NCBI RefSeq assembly: GCF_900243075.1
Contig: NZ_OEZH01000043.1
Location: 41,505-105,504, forward strand
Direction: 5' to 3'
Origin: Clostridioides difficile
Lineage (GTDB): Bacteria > Bacillota > Clostridia > Peptostreptococcales > Peptostreptococcaceae
Length of the DNA stretch: 64,000 bases
Shown here: piece by piece, positions 18,147 through 27,608 of the stretch
How the letters are laid out: every line of letters starts with the position of its first letter
Position numbering within the stretch: position 1 is the first letter of the stretch
Program-made: the position numbers and the translations under genes
The notes under the pieces: model-generated
Told to the model about the DNA's origin: nothing
Databases searched by the model: none
Seen by the model: the letters and a program-made list of their open reading frames with translations, nothing else

Positions 18147-19019
18147 ATGAGAGTTAATACGAATGTAAGTGCTTTGGTAGCAAATAACCAAATGGGTAGA
18201 AATGTAAGTGCCCAAAGTAAATCTATGGAGAAGCTATCTTCTGGGGTTAGGATAAAGAGAGCTGCTGACGATGCTGCTGGGCTTGCTATATCTGAGAAAA
18301 TGAGAGCTCAAATAAAAGGTTTAGACCAAGCAGGAAGAAACGTTCAAGATGGTATATCTGTTGTACAAACAGCAGAAGGTGCATTAGAAGAAACTGGTAA
18401 CATACTACAGAGAATGAGAACTTTATCAGTACAATCTTCAAATGAAACTAATACTGCTGAAGAAAGACAAAAGATAGCTGATGAGTTGTTACAACTAAAA
18501 GATGAAGTTGAAAGAATATCAAGCTCAATTGAGTTTAATGGTAAGAAGTTACTTGATGGAAGTTCTACAGAAATAAGATTACAAGTTGGAGCTAATTATG
18601 GAACAAATGTTGCAGGAACATCTAATAATAACAATGAAATAAAAGTTGCTCTAGTAAATACTGCAAGTATAATGAGTGACGCTGGTATAACAAGTTCTAC
18701 AATAGCAAGCTTGAATGTAGATGGAACTTCTGGAACAGATGCAGCTAAAGGAATGGTATCTAGCTTAGATGTAGCTCTTAAACAATTAAATACATCAAGA
18801 GCAAAATTAGGGGCACAACAAAATAGACTAGAATCAACTCAAAACAACTTAAATAATACTATAGAAAATGTTACAGCAGCTGAATCAAGAATAAGAGATA
18901 CAGATGTTGCTTCAGAAATGGTTAACTTATCGAAAATGAATATATTAGTTCAAGCATCACAGTCAATGCTTGCTCAAGCTAATCAGCAACCACAAGGAGT
19001 TTTACAATTATTAGGATAA
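18147..19019 (+). CDS. fliC: FliC, flagellin
   Basis: Major filament subunit of 290 aa. I chose ATG 18147, which follows AAGGAGGGTAAAATA and gives the canonical MRVNTNVSALVANNQM. The frame remains open further upstream to 18060, but that part is leader. The conserved N-terminal D0/D1 helices include KLSSGVRIKRAADDAAGLAI. The C-terminal D1/D0 is RIRDTDVASEMVNLSKMNIL to QQPQGVLQLLG. The variable centre (about 150-220) is short and Ser/Thr-rich, providing surface O-glycosylation sites. It is followed by a terminator and then the glycosylation genes. Confidence 0.98.
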   Translation: MRVNTNVSALVANNQMGRNVSAQSKSMEKLSSGVRIKRAADDAAGLAISEKMRAQIKGLDQAGRNVQDGISVVQTAEGALEETGNILQRMRTLSVQSSNETNTAEERQKIADELLQLKDEVERISSSIEFNGKKLLDGSSTEIRLQVGANYGTNVAGTSNNNNEIKVALVNTASIMSDAGITSSTIASLNVDGTSGTDAAKGMVSSLDVALKQLNTSRAKLGAQQNRLESTQNNLNNTIENVTAAESRIRDTDVASEMVNLSKMNILVQASQSMLAQANQQPQGVLQLLG

Positions 19020-19042
19020 AATAATTTTGTATATTGGATATA

Positions 19043-19082
19043 GAAGAAAGGGTAAGGCTTTGCTTTACTCCTTTCTTTTTTT
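19043..19082 (+). terminator. Terminator after fliC
   Basis: GAAAGGGTAAGGC pairs with GCTTTACTCCTTTC across a minimal loop, and a T-run follows. No strong promoter is visible between it and the glycosyltransferase at 19112, so partial read-through from fliC probably supplies the glycosylation genes at lower level. Confidence 0.82.
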
Positions 19083-19111
19083 ACAAATATACTTTTGAAA
19101 GGAAAATATAT

Positions 19112-21253
19112 ATGTTACTTAGTATAGTTATGATTGTTAAAAATGAAGAAAAAATACTTGAAAAAACTTTAAAATCATTAACCACATTAAGAAGTTCTAT
19201 AGAGAGTGAACTTATAATAGTCGATACAGGTTCTACAGATGATACCATAAAAATATCTAAGAAGTACACGGAAAAAGTGTATTTTCACAATTGGAATAAT
19301 GATTTTTCTAGTATGAGAAATATATCAATATCCTATGCCAAGGGTGAATGGTTACTTATATTAGATGCAGATGAAATACTAATTGATTCTTCAACTATTG
19401 TGAAATTTTTTAAAGATGGTCTTGATAAAAAATTTAATTCTGCCTCAATACAATTAAAAAATCTTTACTCATATGATAAAAAATTATATGGATATTGTTC
19501 AGTGCTTAGACTTTTTAAAAACGTTGATTTTAGATACCATGGTAAAGTACATGAACAACCAATATACAAAAACCCTATATTTAATAATGCTGCTGATTTT
19601 GAACATTATGGATATTTGTTTGAAGATGAAGAAATAAGATTAAATAAAGTAAAGAGAAATGAAAAACTATTATTTGAAGAGTTAAAAGAGAATGAGAATT
19701 CTCCATATACAAATTATCAATTAGGGAAAAATTTTATTATATTAGGAAAATATCAGGAGGCTTTATATTATCTTGAGAAATCTTATGAATTATATTCTAA
19801 ACTAGAATCGGCACCGGGTTACTTGATAACAAGTCTTGTAAAAACATATTTATATTTAGGAAAGCATAAGAAGTGTGAAAAATTGTGTCTAAAGTATATC
19901 AAGAAAGATATGAATAATATTGATATATATTATTATATTGCACAAGCACAAGTAGATTTAGGGAAGTATGAAAATAGTATAGATTCGTATAAGAGATATA
20001 TTTATTTGTTAGATAATTATGAAATAAGTACACAAGCAAATAGTTTATTTTCAGACACTGATACTGTAGGGCTTAGGGATGAGGCTATTATTACACTGAT
20101 AAAGATTTATTATAAGCTTGAAAAATATGAGTCTGTAATTTCAGAGTACAATAACATTGAAGATATGGAAAAGAAAAAGAATGTGTACTTTAGCTTATTT
20201 ATGTCCCTATATAAATTGAACAGATTTGAAGATATAAAAGACTATTATAAAGAAGTTTCAAATTCTAAAATTGAAAAAAATAGTTTTTATAAAAATATAG
20301 AAGAAGTTATAAATAATATTAAAGATGATGAAAAAGAGTATATATATAAAATCCTTTGTGACATTGAAGGTAATTATGGCATTTTAAATCAGATAAGGAT
20401 AAATAAATGTGTATCTATAGATAAATGTAAAGAAATACTCAATGAAGAAAAGGAAATAATTTATGCATATATTATAAAAATAGCTTTTGAAGAGAAGATT
20501 GATTTACTAGATATTTTTTATGAAATGGAATATGTATGGATAGAGAAATATCTAAAATATCTTTTAGCATTAGAAAGAAGTTTTAATTTAGTACTATATA
20601 AGTACATAATCAGTCGTCCTAATACATCAGATATGGAAAAGATAAGAGTATATAAAGCTATATCTAAAGTAGTTTTAGAAAGTATAAGTTTAAGTGATGA
20701 AAAATATAAGGAGATTTTTTATCTTTATATAATGTATTCTTATAAGTATGTAAGATATATATATAGCAATTTAAGTGATTTTGAATTAATAAAATTTGTT
20801 TGCAATGATTTAGATAAGTTTACTATAGAATTTAAGCATCTACTTGACATTAAAAATAAAGTAAATGATGCTAATGAAAAATTAGAGTATATACATAGTA
20901 TGAGGAAATTATTAAATGAGTATCCTTTTTATAATAAAATAATAAAAATACTTATAAGTGAATTAGAAGAAAATATAAAAGAAAGTGAAGAATTTAAGGA
21001 TTTAAAAGATAGCTTTATTATTAGTATAGAAAATATGATTGAAACTGGCAACATAAATGATGCGAAATTATTGATAGATGACTACTCAAAAACATTTATG
21101 GATGATGTAAAGATTTTAAATATAAAGGGAATTTTATATATGTTTGAAAATAAGCTTGATAAAGCTGATTTTATGTTAAAAAAGGCATTATCATTAGATG
21201 TAGAAAATGAAGATACTATATATAATATAGAATATTTAAAAAGTTTAAGATAA
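19112..21253 (+). CDS. Flagellin glycosyltransferase, GT2 domain plus TPR region
   Basis: A 713-aa cytoplasmic protein. Residues 1-230 form a family 2 glycosyltransferase: LSIVMIVKNEE (3-13), VDTGSTDDT (37-45), and the metal-binding DADE (85-88) in WLLILDADE. The remainder is helical TPR-like repeats, for example SPYTNYQLGKNFIILGKYQEALYYLEKSYEL (starts near residue 205). This GT2-TPR layout is typical of enzymes that place the first sugar on flagellin Ser/Thr. I start at ATG 19112 behind GAAAGGA, because the longer frame from 19034 reads through the terminator hairpin. It is the first gene after fliC and probably the protein-linking HexNAc transferase. Confidence 0.92.
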   Translation: MLLSIVMIVKNEEKILEKTLKSLTTLRSSIESELIIVDTGSTDDTIKISKKYTEKVYFHNWNNDFSSMRNISISYAKGEWLLILDADEILIDSSTIVKFFKDGLDKKFNSASIQLKNLYSYDKKLYGYCSVLRLFKNVDFRYHGKVHEQPIYKNPIFNNAADFEHYGYLFEDEEIRLNKVKRNEKLLFEELKENENSPYTNYQLGKNFIILGKYQEALYYLEKSYELYSKLESAPGYLITSLVKTYLYLGKHKKCEKLCLKYIKKDMNNIDIYYYIAQAQVDLGKYENSIDSYKRYIYLLDNYEISTQANSLFSDTDTVGLRDEAIITLIKIYYKLEKYESVISEYNNIEDMEKKKNVYFSLFMSLYKLNRFEDIKDYYKEVSNSKIEKNSFYKNIEEVINNIKDDEKEYIYKILCDIEGNYGILNQIRINKCVSIDKCKEILNEEKEIIYAYIIKIAFEEKIDLLDIFYEMEYVWIEKYLKYLLALERSFNLVLYKYIISRPNTSDMEKIRVYKAISKVVLESISLSDEKYKEIFYLYIMYSYKYVRYIYSNLSDFELIKFVCNDLDKFTIEFKHLLDIKNKVNDANEKLEYIHSMRKLLNEYPFYNKIIKILISELEENIKESEEFKDLKDSFIISIENMIETGNINDAKLLIDDYSKTFMDDVKILNIKGILYMFENKLDKADFMLKKALSLDVENEDTIYNIEYLKSLR

Positions 21254-21276
21254 CTCAAAAATAGGAGAATTGAAGA

Positions 21277-23154
21277 ATGAATACACCAATAATGGTTAAT
21301 GAAAAATCTAAAGATATAATAAAAAATTGGCAATATACGTGTATAAATGAAGATATAAAATTTACAAGTATAATAATATTGACGTACAATCAAATAGAAT
21401 ATACTAAATTATGTATTGAAAGTATTAGGAAATTTACCCCAAAGGATAAATATGAAATAATAATAATTGACAATAACTCTTCTGATGGAACAGTTGAGTG
21501 GTTAAAGGAACAATCTGATATAAAATCTGTGTATAATAACAAAAACTTAGGATTTCCAAAAGGGTGCAATCAAGGTATTGAGTTGGCTAATGGTGAAAAC
21601 ATATTGTTGTTAAATAATGATGTAATAGTTACTCCAAATTGGCTTTATAATTTGAATAAAGCTTTATGGTCTCAAGAGAATATAGGTGCTGTAGGACCAA
21701 TTACAAATGCATGTTCGTACTATCAACAAATTGATGTTGATTATAAATCGATTGAGGATATGTTTATGTTTGCAAGCAAAATAAATAAATCTAATATTAA
21801 CCTATGGAAGTATAGATTGAAGTTAGTTGGATTTTGCATGTTAATAAAAAAATCTGTGCTGGATAATGTAGGGGTTTTAGATGAATTATTCACACCTGGA
21901 AATTTTGAAGATGATGATTTATCTTTTAGGATGCTAGAGTCAGGATATAAGCTATTATTATGCCAAGATACTTTTATACACCACTTTGGAAGTATGTCTT
22001 TTAAAAAAAATCGTAATAAATATACAGATATAATGTATATTAATAGAAGAAAATTTGAAACTAAGTGGGGATTTAATCCAGAATATAGTGGAATGATAAG
22101 AACAGATTTGATTTCTAAAATAGATGATAGTCTAGAGGCAAATATTAATGTTTTAGAAATAGGATGCGGTATAGGGGCCACTCTTTTAGAAATAAAAAAT
22201 ATATATAAAAATGCATCAATATATGGAATAGAAATTAGTGAGTCAGCAGGTAAACTTGCAAAGTATAGTGCAGATGTACTGATAGCAGATATAGAAAAAG
22301 TAAAATTGGATTATAAAAAAGGTTTTTTTGATTATATAATATTGGGAGATGTACTTGAACATTTAATTGACCCATGGAAGATAGTCAATGAATTGAAACA
22401 ATATCTAAAGAAGGATGGTTATTTGGTATCTAGTATACCAAATGTTATGCATGTTTCTGTTTTAAGAAATCTTGTGTTAGGTAATTTTACATATGAAGAT
22501 TCAGGAATTCTGGACAAGACTCATTTAAGGTTTTTTACATTAAATGAGATAACAAAAATGTTTAATGATAGTAATTACATAATAAATAGTGTTACAGCTA
22601 CTAGTATATCACTTTCAGAAATTGATAATAGATTTATTGATACAATGTGTAAGGAAAGTTGTAAAGAAATGAGACAACAGTACGAATCTTATCAATATAT
22701 AGTAAAAGCCACTAAAAGCATAGATACCAAAAGATATTCTAGTATTAGTATGGTTAATTTAAAATACGCTTTAATGAGAATTGATAATGGATTAGATGTA
22801 GATAGTAATTTACATTATATATTTGATAATTATAATATAACTGAACCATGTTTTGTTGATGATATTGAATATCTAATTGATACGTTTGTGATAAATAAAG
22901 CAACTCTATTAAATAGATTAGGAGTTGAGGCATTTAACAGAGGTCTAGGAGATTTTAGTATAAACATGTTTATGACAGTATTAGAGATGGATAGAGATGA
23001 TATTGACTCAATATATAATATAACGAGTGTATTATGTGAATTAGAAGAATTTGATACTGCTTACAACTTAATTAAAAATAGTAGCGAAAAAGTACAGAGT
23101 GAAAGTGACATACAAGAGATACTTTATTTTATTGAGGGGAAGAGATATGAATAA
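21277..23154 (+). CDS. Fused glycosyltransferase and SAM methyltransferase
   Basis: A 625-aa two-enzyme fusion. Residues 30-270 are a GT2 domain: SIIILTYNQ, IIIDNNSSDGT (62-72), LNNDV (112-116), and NFEDDDLSFRMLESGYKL. Residues about 285-440 are a class I methyltransferase with the SAM loop VLEIGCGIG (292-300), the acidic IYGIEISESAG, and YIILGDVLEHL. The last 120 residues are helical. Its neighbours indicate transfer of a sugar, plausibly rhamnose, with O-methylation by the same protein. AGGAGA precedes ATG 21277. The next gene overlaps its stop by 8 bp. Confidence 0.9.
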   Translation: MNTPIMVNEKSKDIIKNWQYTCINEDIKFTSIIILTYNQIEYTKLCIESIRKFTPKDKYEIIIIDNNSSDGTVEWLKEQSDIKSVYNNKNLGFPKGCNQGIELANGENILLLNNDVIVTPNWLYNLNKALWSQENIGAVGPITNACSYYQQIDVDYKSIEDMFMFASKINKSNINLWKYRLKLVGFCMLIKKSVLDNVGVLDELFTPGNFEDDDLSFRMLESGYKLLLCQDTFIHHFGSMSFKKNRNKYTDIMYINRRKFETKWGFNPEYSGMIRTDLISKIDDSLEANINVLEIGCGIGATLLEIKNIYKNASIYGIEISESAGKLAKYSADVLIADIEKVKLDYKKGFFDYIILGDVLEHLIDPWKIVNELKQYLKKDGYLVSSIPNVMHVSVLRNLVLGNFTYEDSGILDKTHLRFFTLNEITKMFNDSNYIINSVTATSISLSEIDNRFIDTMCKESCKEMRQQYESYQYIVKATKSIDTKRYSSISMVNLKYALMRIDNGLDVDSNLHYIFDNYNITEPCFVDDIEYLIDTFVINKATLLNRLGVEAFNRGLGDFSINMFMTVLEMDRDDIDSIYNITSVLCELEEFDTAYNLIKNSSEKVQSESDIQEILYFIEGKRYE

Positions 23155-25261
23155 TGATAAGATATGTTTTATAACCTGTGTAAATGATGAAAGACTTTAT
23201 GAGGAATGTCTTGTATATATAAATAGCCTAGACATTCCTAAAAACTTTAGTATAGAAACAGTAGCTTTAAGAGGAGCCGATTCTATTGCATCTGCTTATA
23301 ACAAAGCTATGAGAGAAACAGATTCTAAGTATAAGGTATATTTGCATCAAGATACTTTTATAATTAATAAAAATTTCATATATGACATTTTAGATATATT
23401 TAAAAAAAATATAGATGTAGGAATGATTGGTGTAGCTGGAGTAAAGGATATACCTGTGAATGGAATTTGGTGGGATTCTGATAAAAAAATAGGGAAAGTA
23501 TATGATAGCCATACAGGTAAAATGGATATTTATGAATTTAGCAACTTTGAAGAATGTTTTAATGAAGTTATGGCTATAGATGGATTAATTATGATTACTC
23601 AATATGATGTATTCTGGAGAGAGGATAAGTTTGATGGGTGGCATTTTTATGATTTATCACAGAGTATGGAGTTTAGAAAAAATAAATACAAGGTTATTGT
23701 GCCAAAACAAAATAAGCCTTGGTGTATGCATGATTCTGGAGTAGCAACTATAAATAATGGCTATGATGAATATAGGATAAAATTTGTAAAAGAGTACATA
23801 AAGCTTGATTTAGATAGAGAAAATTTTTATGAATTTGATAGGAATAAAGCAAGTACCATACTTAAGAGTAATAAGCATGTAATGGATTGTATGAAAGAGG
23901 AGCTTACAGAACAATTAAGATTAAAGAATTATAAGGATGTTTTAGATATTGTTTCTAAAATTGCTCGTTTTTCTGTTTTTAATCATACTGGCTTGTATTC
24001 TTGTGAAAAATGTGAGAGAGCGTTGCTAGAATGTGCTAATAATTTACCAGAAATAGAAAATACGAAATTATTTACAAAAAAAGATTTAAAAAGAAGAAAA
24101 GTACTACATGTTTTGAGTGAAGGATATTCAACAGGAGGTCATACAAGACTAGTTAAAAATTGGATTGAGATTGACAAAGATTCTGTTCATTCAGTGGTAA
24201 CTACATGGCAATCAGACACACTGCCAGATTGGCTATTAAAAACAATAGATGAGAGTGGTGGCGAAATTATATCTTTGGATTTAATTTCAGATGATTATTT
24301 AAAAAGAGCCATGGCTTTAAGGAAAATAGCTTATGACTGGGCTGATATAGTTATTTTATATGTTCATATGTTTGATACAATACCTGTTGTTGCTTTTGGG
24401 GTTGATGGGAAAATACCTATTTTACATGTTAATCACTGTGACAGTAATTTTTGGTTAGGAGCAAGTATTGCAGATATTGTCATTGATTTTAGCGAAGTTA
24501 GTCAACTAATTACATTGAATAAAAGAGGCATAGATAAATCTGAAATATTACCAATTCCATTAAAAGAAAAAGAAGTATTTTCAAAATCTGAAGTTAGAAA
24601 ACGATATAATTTGGAGGATGATGTGACAATAGTGTTGACTATTGCTAATGAAAGAAAATACAATAGTGTAAATGATATTAATTACTTTAAAATTACTAAA
24701 ACATTGATTGAAAATACAGATAATACAATTATTGTTGTTGTAGGAGTTGATGCAGAGAATCTCTATTGGAAAACTCTAAGTAATGTTACAGATAATAGAG
24801 TTATATGTTTTGGAGCGACAGCAAATATAGACGATTTTTACAAGATTTCGGATATATATCTAGAATCTTTCATGGTAGGAAGTCATACTTCAAAATTAGA
24901 TGCAATTTTATATGATTTAATTCCTGTTAAGTTTAAAAATGAAGTTTCACCAATTTTTACAAACATGTGGAATTTTATAGACAAGTTTGATTATAAGAAT
25001 ATAAAAGAGGTTATAGACATGATAAAAAGGTACAATACTAGTGAATTTGACAGGAATGAGATAAAAGAAAAACAATCAGAAATAAAACATTTTGTTATAG
25101 ATAAACACTGTATTGAAATAAAAAACTATATAGACAAAATATATAATGAGGCTAATCATCATAAAGTTAAGTATGATTTACATAAAAATGATGAAATCGA
25201 GGACTATCAGCTTTTTGTAGCATTATATGGTTATATGGTAAAAAATAAAAACATGTCATAG
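23147..25261 (+). CDS. Two-domain glycosyltransferase (StrF-like plus GT-B)
   Basis: A 704-aa protein with two glycosyltransferase regions. Residues 1-240 resemble StrF-type GT2-like proteins: KICFITCVNDERLYEECL, then YLHQDTFIINKNF, with HQD in place of the usual DxD. Residues about 320-650 look like a GT4/GT-B enzyme: KVLHVLSEGYSTGGHTRLV with the glycine-rich donor-side loop, then HVNHCDSNFWLGASIADIV. I start at ATG 23147 after GAGGGGA; it overlaps the preceding stop (ATGAATAA), implying translational coupling. It is a likely bifunctional transferase adding two of the outer sugars. Confidence 0.85.
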   Translation: MNNDKICFITCVNDERLYEECLVYINSLDIPKNFSIETVALRGADSIASAYNKAMRETDSKYKVYLHQDTFIINKNFIYDILDIFKKNIDVGMIGVAGVKDIPVNGIWWDSDKKIGKVYDSHTGKMDIYEFSNFEECFNEVMAIDGLIMITQYDVFWREDKFDGWHFYDLSQSMEFRKNKYKVIVPKQNKPWCMHDSGVATINNGYDEYRIKFVKEYIKLDLDRENFYEFDRNKASTILKSNKHVMDCMKEELTEQLRLKNYKDVLDIVSKIARFSVFNHTGLYSCEKCERALLECANNLPEIENTKLFTKKDLKRRKVLHVLSEGYSTGGHTRLVKNWIEIDKDSVHSVVTTWQSDTLPDWLLKTIDESGGEIISLDLISDDYLKRAMALRKIAYDWADIVILYVHMFDTIPVVAFGVDGKIPILHVNHCDSNFWLGASIADIVIDFSEVSQLITLNKRGIDKSEILPIPLKEKEVFSKSEVRKRYNLEDDVTIVLTIANERKYNSVNDINYFKITKTLIENTDNTIIVVVGVDAENLYWKTLSNVTDNRVICFGATANIDDFYKISDIYLESFMVGSHTSKLDAILYDLIPVKFKNEVSPIFTNMWNFIDKFDYKNIKEVIDMIKRYNTSEFDRNEIKEKQSEIKHFVIDKHCIEIKNYIDKIYNEANHHKVKYDLHKNDEIEDYQLFVALYGYMVKNKNMS

Positions 25262-25269
25262 GTGGTAAA

Positions 25270-26265
25270 ATGAACAATATTCATATCAATAAATTTGAAA
25301 AAAGCTGTGAAAAAAACTGGGATTATTTTGTAGAAAATAAATCTATAAATGGTACATTTCTGCAAACTAGAAATTTCCTTAATTATCATGAAGAGGGAAA
25401 ATTCACTGACCACTCATTAATAATATATAAAGGTGAAGAAATACTAGCAGTTGTGCCTGCATGTGAAGTTTATGAAAATGGTGAAAGAATATTTTTTTCT
25501 CATTTAGGAAGCACTTTTGGTGGTATTATAATAGGGAGTGGTTTTAATGATATTAGGCATGTAAATGCCATTACAAATAACTTAGAAATGTATTTACAGG
25601 AACAAAATTTTAATAAAGTATATTTAAAAAATACATCAAGAATATTTTGTAAGGAGGATACTTCATTACTAGAGTATTTTCTATTTAAGAATAATTACAT
25701 GTTTTATGATGAATTAAGTATGTTTTTAGAACTAAGTAAGTATAAAGAAGATATATTAGCCAATTTTAGATATAGTAAAAGAAGAGATTTTAAATATTCT
25801 TTGAAGAGCAATCTTATCTTTAAAAGACTGTACAGTGATGAAGATATAGTTTGCTTTTTTGATTTACTTTCTAATTGTTTAGATAGTAAAGGAGCTAAAG
25901 TAATACATTCAATAGAAGAACTTTTGGAGTTTAAAAATAATAGATTAAGAGATATTGTAGAATTTTATGCAGTATATATTGATGATATTATGATTTGCGG
26001 GAGTATGGTATTTAACTTTCAAGAAAGAGTTTATCATACTCAATATCTAGCATCAAATTCGACATATAATAGATATTATCCAATGGTATTTTTATACTAT
26101 AATCTAATAAAAAATGCTTTAGAGCGAAATTTTAAGTATCTTTCTTTTGGAACTAGCACTCTAAATAAAGGCAGATACTTAGACGAGGGTTTAGCTACAT
26201 TTAAAGAAGGTTTTGGCTCAAATGCAATTTGTAACAGAACATACTATAAAAATATAAATAAGTGA
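25270..26265 (+). CDS. FemAB/GNAT-like transferase of glycan locus
   Basis: A 331-aa protein with the features of the FemAB-like branch of the GNAT fold. It has an early NGTFLQTRNFLNYHEEGKF segment, HLGSTFGGIIIG near residue 80, and a C-terminal core YHTQYLASNSTYNRYYP. FGTSTLNKGRYLDEGLATFKEGFG follows and closely resembles proteins annotated as GNAT or peptidoglycan-bridge type. Such enzymes transfer acyl or aminoacyl groups to amines. Beside an ATP-grasp ligase and a sugar aminotransferase, it is a candidate to acylate the amino sugar. It starts 8 bp after the upstream stop with GGTGG in between. The donor is unknown. Confidence 0.78.
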   Translation: MNNIHINKFEKSCEKNWDYFVENKSINGTFLQTRNFLNYHEEGKFTDHSLIIYKGEEILAVVPACEVYENGERIFFSHLGSTFGGIIIGSGFNDIRHVNAITNNLEMYLQEQNFNKVYLKNTSRIFCKEDTSLLEYFLFKNNYMFYDELSMFLELSKYKEDILANFRYSKRRDFKYSLKSNLIFKRLYSDEDIVCFFDLLSNCLDSKGAKVIHSIEELLEFKNNRLRDIVEFYAVYIDDIMICGSMVFNFQERVYHTQYLASNSTYNRYYPMVFLYYNLIKNALERNFKYLSFGTSTLNKGRYLDEGLATFKEGFGSNAICNRTYYKNINK

Positions 26266-26356
26266 TAATCATGTTTTATAGAGTTTCTAGAATATAGTAA
26301 ATATCTAGTACTCTAATCTTACATAAAAATAATTAGTTTATAAAGAAGGTTTGTAT

Positions 26357-27589
26357 ATGAAAAGATTAATGATTTTAGGCTCAATTAAGTATTTTGAGAA
26401 TATTGTTATGTCAGCTAAAAAAGAAGGAATATACACAATTGTTTGTGATAATAGAATTGATACTCCTGCGAAAAAGATTTGTGACGAAGCAATAGATGTT
26501 GATGTATTTGATTTTGATAAAATAAAAAATATAGCTATAGATAAAGAGATAGATGGAATTCTAACTGGATTTACAGATTCTTTAATGAAACCATATGTTT
26601 ATATTGCAAATGAACTAAATTTACCATGTGTGATTTCTTGCAATCAACTTGAATCTGTAACTAATAAGGCTGTTATGAAAAAATATTTTAAAAATAATGG
26701 AATACCTACAACTGATTATTGTGTTATTGAAAGTCTAAAAGATTTAAAAAAAATACAAGGATTAAATTTTCCACTTGTAATAAAACCTGTTGATGGTTAT
26801 GGTTCAAGAGGTGTATATTTTGTATCAAATATAGAAGAGTTAATAGAGAAATTTGAATATTCTAAGGAAGTCTCACAAGATGGACAAGTAATAATTGAGG
26901 AATTTTATGAAAGTGAGGAAATACAAGGACTAGCTTGGGTTCATAATGGAGAGTCACATGTATTTTATATTGGAGATAGAGAGCTTGTAAATATACATAC
27001 AGGAAGAGCTGGAAAACCAGATAGGTTACTTTATCCATCAAAGTATTGTTTTCAATATGAGGAAGAAATAAAATCTATATATCAAAATATAACACAGGCT
27101 TTTGATATAAAAAATGGACCTCTTTATGTACAAATGTTAGTGGGAGCATATGGAATAAAAGTATCTGAAGTGATGCCAAGATTACCCGGAGGTTGTGATT
27201 ATATGGCTATTTCTCAGATAACAGATTTAGACATAGGAAGTTTGTTTGCAAACTTTAGTGTGAATAATGAAGTAAATTTTGATGAAATAAAGAAGCATAA
27301 TATGCATTTATCAAAATGTGTATATGCATTACCAATATACATAAGACCTGGAACAATAAAAAAGATAAATAATGTAGATAAAATAGAAAGCTTAGATTAT
27401 GTCACTCAATTTCTATTACTAGTAAAAGAAGGGGATACAATAGGATTATATGAGGATGAGAGACAGGATTGTGGAAGAGTTTATGGAATAGCAAATAATA
27501 TATTTGATGCAAATATAAAGAAGAAATGTATTCATGAAATGATAGAAATATTTGATGAAAATGATGAAAATATGATAGAAAATTTTTAA
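26357..27589 (+). CDS. ATP-grasp ligase of glycan locus
   Basis: A 410-aa ATP-grasp enzyme of the carboxylate-amine ligase type. Its N-terminal preATP-grasp domain begins KRLMILGSIKYFENIV. The ATP-binding core has FPLVIKPVDGYGSRGVYFV near residue 140, then QVIIEEFYESEEIQGLAWV. The metal site is in VSEVMPRLPGGCDYMAISQ. Start ATG 26357 is chosen because AAGAAGG is 7 bases upstream; TTG 26351 is too close to it. Members form amide or peptide bonds between a carboxylate and an amine, so it is a candidate for making the peptidyl-amide part of the flagellin glycan. Substrates are not predictable from sequence. Confidence 0.88.
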   Translation: MKRLMILGSIKYFENIVMSAKKEGIYTIVCDNRIDTPAKKICDEAIDVDVFDFDKIKNIAIDKEIDGILTGFTDSLMKPYVYIANELNLPCVISCNQLESVTNKAVMKKYFKNNGIPTTDYCVIESLKDLKKIQGLNFPLVIKPVDGYGSRGVYFVSNIEELIEKFEYSKEVSQDGQVIIEEFYESEEIQGLAWVHNGESHVFYIGDRELVNIHTGRAGKPDRLLYPSKYCFQYEEEIKSIYQNITQAFDIKNGPLYVQMLVGAYGIKVSEVMPRLPGGCDYMAISQITDLDIGSLFANFSVNNEVNFDEIKKHNMHLSKCVYALPIYIRPGTIKKINNVDKIESLDYVTQFLLLVKEGDTIGLYEDERQDCGRVYGIANNIFDANIKKKCIHEMIEIFDENDENMIENF

Positions 27590-27608
27590 ATAAGGGAGTA
27601 TTATAGAT

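Noticed and set aside
19034..19111. N-terminal extension of the first glycosyltransferase
   Set aside because: The extra residues are translated terminator hairpin. The GT2 fold begins at MLLSIVMIVKNEE from ATG 19112.
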